This document shows, in pieces, positions 60,228 to 64,000 of a stretch of 64,000 bases of DNA (the first letter of the stretch is position 1; the number at the start of each line of letters is the position of its first letter). Source of the stretch: Fomes fomentarius (taxonomy: Eukaryota; Basidiomycota; Agaricomycetes; Polyporales; Polyporaceae); assembly GCA_022606135.1 (NCBI GenBank), contig JABYQN010000004.1, positions 806,001 through 870,000 on the forward strand, in the 5' to 3' direction. The position numbers and the translations under genes were made by a program. The notes beneath the pieces are model-generated. The model made no database searches. It had not been told where the DNA came from and was given only the letters and a program-made list of their open reading frames with translations.

Positions 60228-61478
60228 ATGACAGCCCCTGACTACGCCAAACAGGGGTTTACGGCCATCCGCGTTGAGCTTGATGGCGCGGTCGCAATCG
60301 CGACCATGACGCGTTCCAAAGAGTGCGCATGTACCCCACACACCTGCGTGTATGGTCCGGCTGATCCAATGAACAGACGCAACACCTTCAGTGGCGAGCT
60401 CGTCGACGACCTCATCAAGGCATACGACTTATTCGACAAGGATGATAACGTTCGAGTCGTCATTCTCACTGCGGAACCGAACGCACCCGCATTCTGTTCA
60501 GGAGTACGTGCGAAGCTTGCGTCATATTTCCAAGTCTAATTGCCGCTCTCTGCTCAGGCGAACCTGACTAAGGGCTGGGGTGGATTGTTCCCTCCCGAAG
60601 TTGAGAAAGAGGGAGACCATTGTACGTGCCCAACTGTCTCGTTCGACAACGCTGTCATAGTAATCGGGCTTTGAATAGCTCACCGAGACAGTGGCGGTCT
60701 CGTCACGCTCGCTCTATTCCGTTGCAGGAAAATCACGATAGCTGCTGTCAACGGGCACGCGGTAGGCCATCATATCGGACATGGTCGTGCTTCTGACATC
60801 CATATACGTTCTATGTAGGTTGGTGTTGGTGTAACTGGACTTCAGCTGCCTTGTGATATTCGCGTCGCCTGGGCTGGCGCTAAGCTGGCGTTCCCGTTCG
60901 TTCGACGTGGTATTGCGCCAGAAGGTGCGTCGTTCATAACTTGGATGAGACGACAGTAGGCAGCCTTACTCTCGTTGCAACAGCCATTTCGTCGTATCTG
61001 CTCCCGAAGCTCCTCGGCCATTCTCGCGCCCTTTCCCTCTTCCTCACTGGAGCAACCGTCTCCCCCGACTCCCCACTTATTGCTGGCCTCTACCATAGCA
61101 TCCTACCCACGCGCGAGGAGGTTTTGCCTGCCGCGCTCGCGCTTGCGAAAGATCTCGCCGAGAACACCTCTCAGACGGCGGTTGCGGTTGCCAAGGCACT
61201 GGTATGGCGTGGCTACGACAACATCGAAGAACAGCACGTCCTCGACTCGCGTGCTATCCGTGTCTTAGGTACCTCGGCCGACGCTGCCGAAGGTGCGAAG
61301 GCGTTCAAGGAGCGCCGCCTGCCCAAGTTCTCAGAAAAGCTATCTGATGGCACATTGACGCCGTGGATGCCCTGGGTGAGTGATGCGTCCTTCTGGTGAC
61401 ACACTTGGACTTGACTTCGCTGACTATATACCGCAGTGGCGCGAAGTCAGTACCGCTCACCGCAAGGCCAAGCTTTAA
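60228..61478 (+). CDS. Enoyl-CoA hydratase/isomerase, probably peroxisomal
   Basis: A crotonase-fold enzyme that hydrates or isomerises enoyl-CoA in fatty-acid beta-oxidation. MTAPDYAKQGFTAIRVEL leads to VAIATMTRSKE and RNTFSGELVDDLIKAYDLFD. The oxyanion-hole segment is AFCSGANLTKGWG, and the second is ITIAAVNGHAVGVGVTGLQL followed by DIRVAWAGAKLAFPFVRRGI, including the region where hydratases and isomerases carry their catalytic acids. The C-terminal helical part has AFKERRLPKF and the protein ends HRKAKL: the terminal AKL is a type-1 peroxisomal targeting signal. Seven exons in frame; the last intron (donor GTGAGT after MPW) adds the exon with the targeting signal. It is about 300 residues. 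A truncated copy follows directly downstream. Confidence 0.93.
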
Positions 61479-62035
61479 TACGAGTTTTGTCCGATTCCTG
61501 AAACTCTCGATGTGTATGTACGATAATGAGAGCTCTTGGTCGAGTGTTTGTGTTCCCGTAGTATACCCATTGAGCTGCTTTCATCGGGTTGACTCTTGGG
61601 CAACCGCGTCAGGGCGTATCGATACGCCCGGCTGAAAGCACTGGCCTGGCAAGGTTGTTAATGCACCTCCTGAAACACTCTGGCAAAGAACTCCATGTTA
61701 CGGTGTACGCATTCAGCCTTACGACGTTTGACGGTACTGGACTTTTTGGTAGTTGAAACTTAGACGGTTGACCGCACACTGCCGCCGGTGACTTGCAAGA
61801 ACCGTCAACCGGTCCCCTATTTTTGTAAGGTTCAAATGCCCATTGAAGTAACAGGTTAGTTTGCATAGCCATATGATAGTCTGTCGGGTCTCATGGCCAG
61901 CTTCGGAATATGTAGCTTCGTTCAACCCGGTCCCCATGTAAGGTCCTTCAGGACCTACGTCCACCCAGTGAAGCTGATCCTGAGGGCTCACAATTGTCAA
62001 TGCTATCTCTCGACCACGAACTTGATCCCTGTGAC
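61479..62035. other. Intergenic between the hydratase and its dead copy
   Basis: 557 bp with no gene seen. A small palindrome GCGTATCGATACGC is at about 61613. The stretch may include decayed parts of the duplicated gene that I could not align by eye. Confidence 0.4.
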
Positions 62036-62484
62036 ACGATAGTCGACTCAACCACGATGCGTTCCAAAGAGTAGGTATTTTCTACTTTTCCTACACGTCG
62101 CCATGCTGATCTGTGAACCTCAAACACTCCAGTCATAGTGCCCGGATGGCCCTGACATCATCGAAACCCCTCATGGGCGGTAATCCCGAGAGCTTAGTGG
62201 CATCGGACACTTTTGCCTCAGCTTCCTACGTGTTGCTATGGGATAGATTAGTCGACGCTGCGGAGGAGACCAGGGCGTTTGAGGAGCGCTGTTCATCCAG
62301 GTCCGATTCGGAAACAGGACACTGCCAGTATTGGCAATGGAAAGCTTCTGTCCAATGACACGATCCCGTGGAGGCCATGGGTTGAGTAATCTTACTCACG
62401 TTTGGGTACCAGGCTCAGCCGCTGGCTGCGTTCTGTAGTGGCGTGACCTGTTTGTTCTTCGCTCACCGCAAGGCCCAGCTATGA
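62036..62484 (+). pseudogene. Truncated duplicate of the enoyl-CoA hydratase
   Basis: Near 62061 the sequence ATGCGTTCCAAAGAGT repeats the end of exon 1 of the intact gene (ACGCGTTCCAAAGAGT). Further on, DAAEETRAFEERC mirrors DAAEGAKAFKERR. KLLSNDTIPWRPWV mirrors KLSDGTLTPWMPWV, and AHRKAQL-stop mirrors AHRKAKL-stop. The central catalytic part is deleted and frames are broken, so it is a dead tandem copy. Confidence 0.85.
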
Positions 62485-62981
62485 GCTGCACGGATTATTA
62501 CTAGTAATCCAGTTCATTGGGACTGGTTCTCGTCCAGCGTTGGCATGATTTGGAGGCGCCGTTTCAATATAGAAGTATAGCTTTTTCGTCCGGTTGGTAG
62601 TCTTGTCCGCCATCATGGATGATCGTACAAAAGTGACCAGGGTGGTGAATGAACGTTGAAGACATGAGTTCTCGGTTTGCTTGGCTCTCCTGTAAAGTGG
62701 CGCGTCCGCCAAACCTGTTGAAAATGCTTAGCTTCATGACCAGACACGTTACATACTCACCGTTACCATGAATACCGAACCTGAAACCCACATGTATTAC
62801 ATAGGAGAGGTCAATGTGTCAGTCACAGATCCGGCCCGGGCTTGACACGAGTCAGCGTATGCGCGCCTAATCCATAGCATGCTCCTCTTGCCCTCCATCT
62901 GTATGTCTGCCCTCACAATACTGCCACTCCCAGCAACATTTCCCTCGTCTCCGTCCAACCCTTCTCACAAGGTAGCAGATC
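62485..62981. promoter_or_regulatory. Upstream region of the cytochrome b5-domain gene
   Basis: About 500 bp with no gene. The last 100 bp are pyrimidine-rich (CTCTTGCCCTCCATC and TCCCTCGTCTCC), as in many fungal leaders. Confidence 0.45.
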
Positions 62982-63789
62982 ATGGCCTCCTACCTGCGTA
63001 GTTGGCTATATGCACAGAATCCGAACGCGGACGTGACGAATGTGCCAACCGTAGAGACAACCAGCGCGGACGAAGACGACGACGCAGAAACTGTGCACGG
63101 AGACGACGATGCTCCACCAGCGTTCCCTGCGGTGAACAGCGCGCAGCGTGCAATGTCCGGATCTCAGCCAGAGGCCGTGCCTCGGATATTGACCGACACA
63201 CACCTTATGCCGCCACCGCCTCCTCCTTCTCTCGCAAGCAGACGTCCTGGCACTTCTGGGGTTGTTAATGGGTCTTCATCTTCGTCCTTGCTTGTTCCGA
63301 CCACCACGACCAAGCCACCACCTCAGCCTGCCAAGCGAGGGAAGGTTGCGCTCGCTCCAGGACACGGTCCGCTAGATTGGGCGAATTTGAAGAAGAGTGG
63401 ACAGAACCTGCGGGTGAGTGAGTCTGTTGCAGCAATGTGGTTTGGAGCTTCATGGTGGAGAATCGTCCCAGGGCACGGATACGCTTTTGCGGGTGACGCC
63501 TTCCATGTTGAAGGAGCACCGGACACGGGACGACGCCTGGTCGTCATTCAATGGCAAGGTTTACAACCTCACGGCATACCTGCCCTACCATCCTGGCGGA
63601 GAGAAGGAACTGATGCGTGTGGCCGGAAGGGACGGGACGAAGCTCTTCGGTGAGTTGAGCTTGACATTCGATCTATGCAGCTGGGCCTCCTGACTGTCAC
63701 CTGCAGCACTCACCCATGCTTGGGTTAACATCGAATACATGCTCGACGAATGCCTTGTGGGCTTCATGGCGTCAGAAGGCGCGTCTTAA
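62982..63789 (+). CDS. Cytochrome b5-like heme-binding protein (Irc21-like)
   Basis: A small electron-transfer protein of about 229 residues in three exons. The N-terminal half (MASYLRSWLYAQNPNADV onward) is disordered, acidic and then Pro/Ser-rich. It leads to APGHGPLDWANLKKSGQNLR, the conserved lead-in of this fungal subgroup. The b5 core follows: RVTPSMLKEHRTRDDAWSSF, GKVYNLTAYLPYHPGGEKEL (the HPGG heme ligand) and GRDGTKLFALTHAWVN, where the His before AWV is the second axial ligand. It ends FMASEGAS-stop. Introns: GTGAGT after NLR and GTGAGT after KLF. There is no membrane anchor, so it should be soluble, unlike microsomal b5. The partner reductase is not in the window. Confidence 0.93.
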
Positions 63790-64000
63790 CCTGACATATT
63801 GGTCACTAGACCTTTCTGCTTCTCCTGTCTCATGGGCCTACCCCTGTACCAGGTGAGTATTCGTCGTGGGTGTGAAACAAGGGGTGTGGTGGCTATCGCG
63901 GAGTAATCTGAACAATGCACGTAGCTAATGTGCTATTGCAAACCTAGATGATGATTGCATATTTGTCGTCTAAATGTCATCGGAGGAGGTGGTCGGCTAT
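63790..64000. other. Window end, no gene seen
   Basis: The probable 3' region of the cytochrome b5-domain gene; nothing else could be supported. Confidence 0.4.

Overview
The window is nuclear DNA of a filamentous basidiomycete, most likely an Agaricomycete. The evidence is dense short spliceosomal introns (about 45-90 nt, GT-AG with occasional GC-AG), multi-exon genes on both strands with no operons, and protein families typical of mushrooms: DUF6533-type membrane proteins, an orphan 7-TM protein, an F-box protein, a Zn2Cys6 regulator, a GT17 glycosyltransferase and a SUR7/PalI-like protein. No rRNA, tRNA or CRISPR was seen. All gene models are hand-spliced from reading frame and splice consensus. 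Single junctions may be off by a few codons.

Layout. 0-2.5 kb: a GATA zinc-finger regulator (minus) with about 5.5 kb of gene-free DNA upstream. 8.0-8.4 kb: a three-exon gene for an 81-residue Ser/Asn/Gly/Tyr-rich protein. 9.6-11.9 kb: a Kv-beta-type aldo/keto reductase, with a degenerate tandem repeat and a TATA box in front. 12-16 kb: gene-poor, with a dead glutathione S-transferase (GST) start and a 1.15-kb hAT-type element bounded by 17-bp terminal inverted repeats and a perfect 8-bp target duplication. 17.2-23.3 kb: a PX-PB1 protein and an Arp10-type actin-related protein, convergent. 23.7-28.9 kb: a GT17 family transferase, a damaged-looking GST and an F-box protein. 31-34.7 kb: a PrpF-type isomerase, a dead proline-iminopeptidase-like hydrolase and a 7-TM protein. 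35-46.5 kb: a conserved basidiomycete protein, a protein with a Whi5/Nrm1-like motif, and a Zn2Cys6 transcription factor (all minus). 48.3-51.2 kb: the splicing factor Cwc2 and the Tma46/DFRP1-type CCCH protein, convergent. 52.7-55.3 kb: a SUR7/PalI-like tetraspan protein and a short-chain dehydrogenase (minus). 57.5-63.8 kb: a DUF6533 membrane protein, a MITE-like inverted-repeat element, a peroxisomal-type enoyl-CoA hydratase with a dead tandem copy behind it, and a cytochrome b5-domain protein.

Housekeeping genes (CWC2, TMA46, ARP10) alternate with accessory blocks that hold small transposon remnants and single-copy decayed duplicates of GST, enoyl-CoA hydratase and a hydrolase. I found no secondary-metabolite or defence cluster. 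The most distinctive items are the tiny Ser/Asn/Gly/Tyr-rich protein, the hAT element with its cargo frames, and the partly decayed GST pair.
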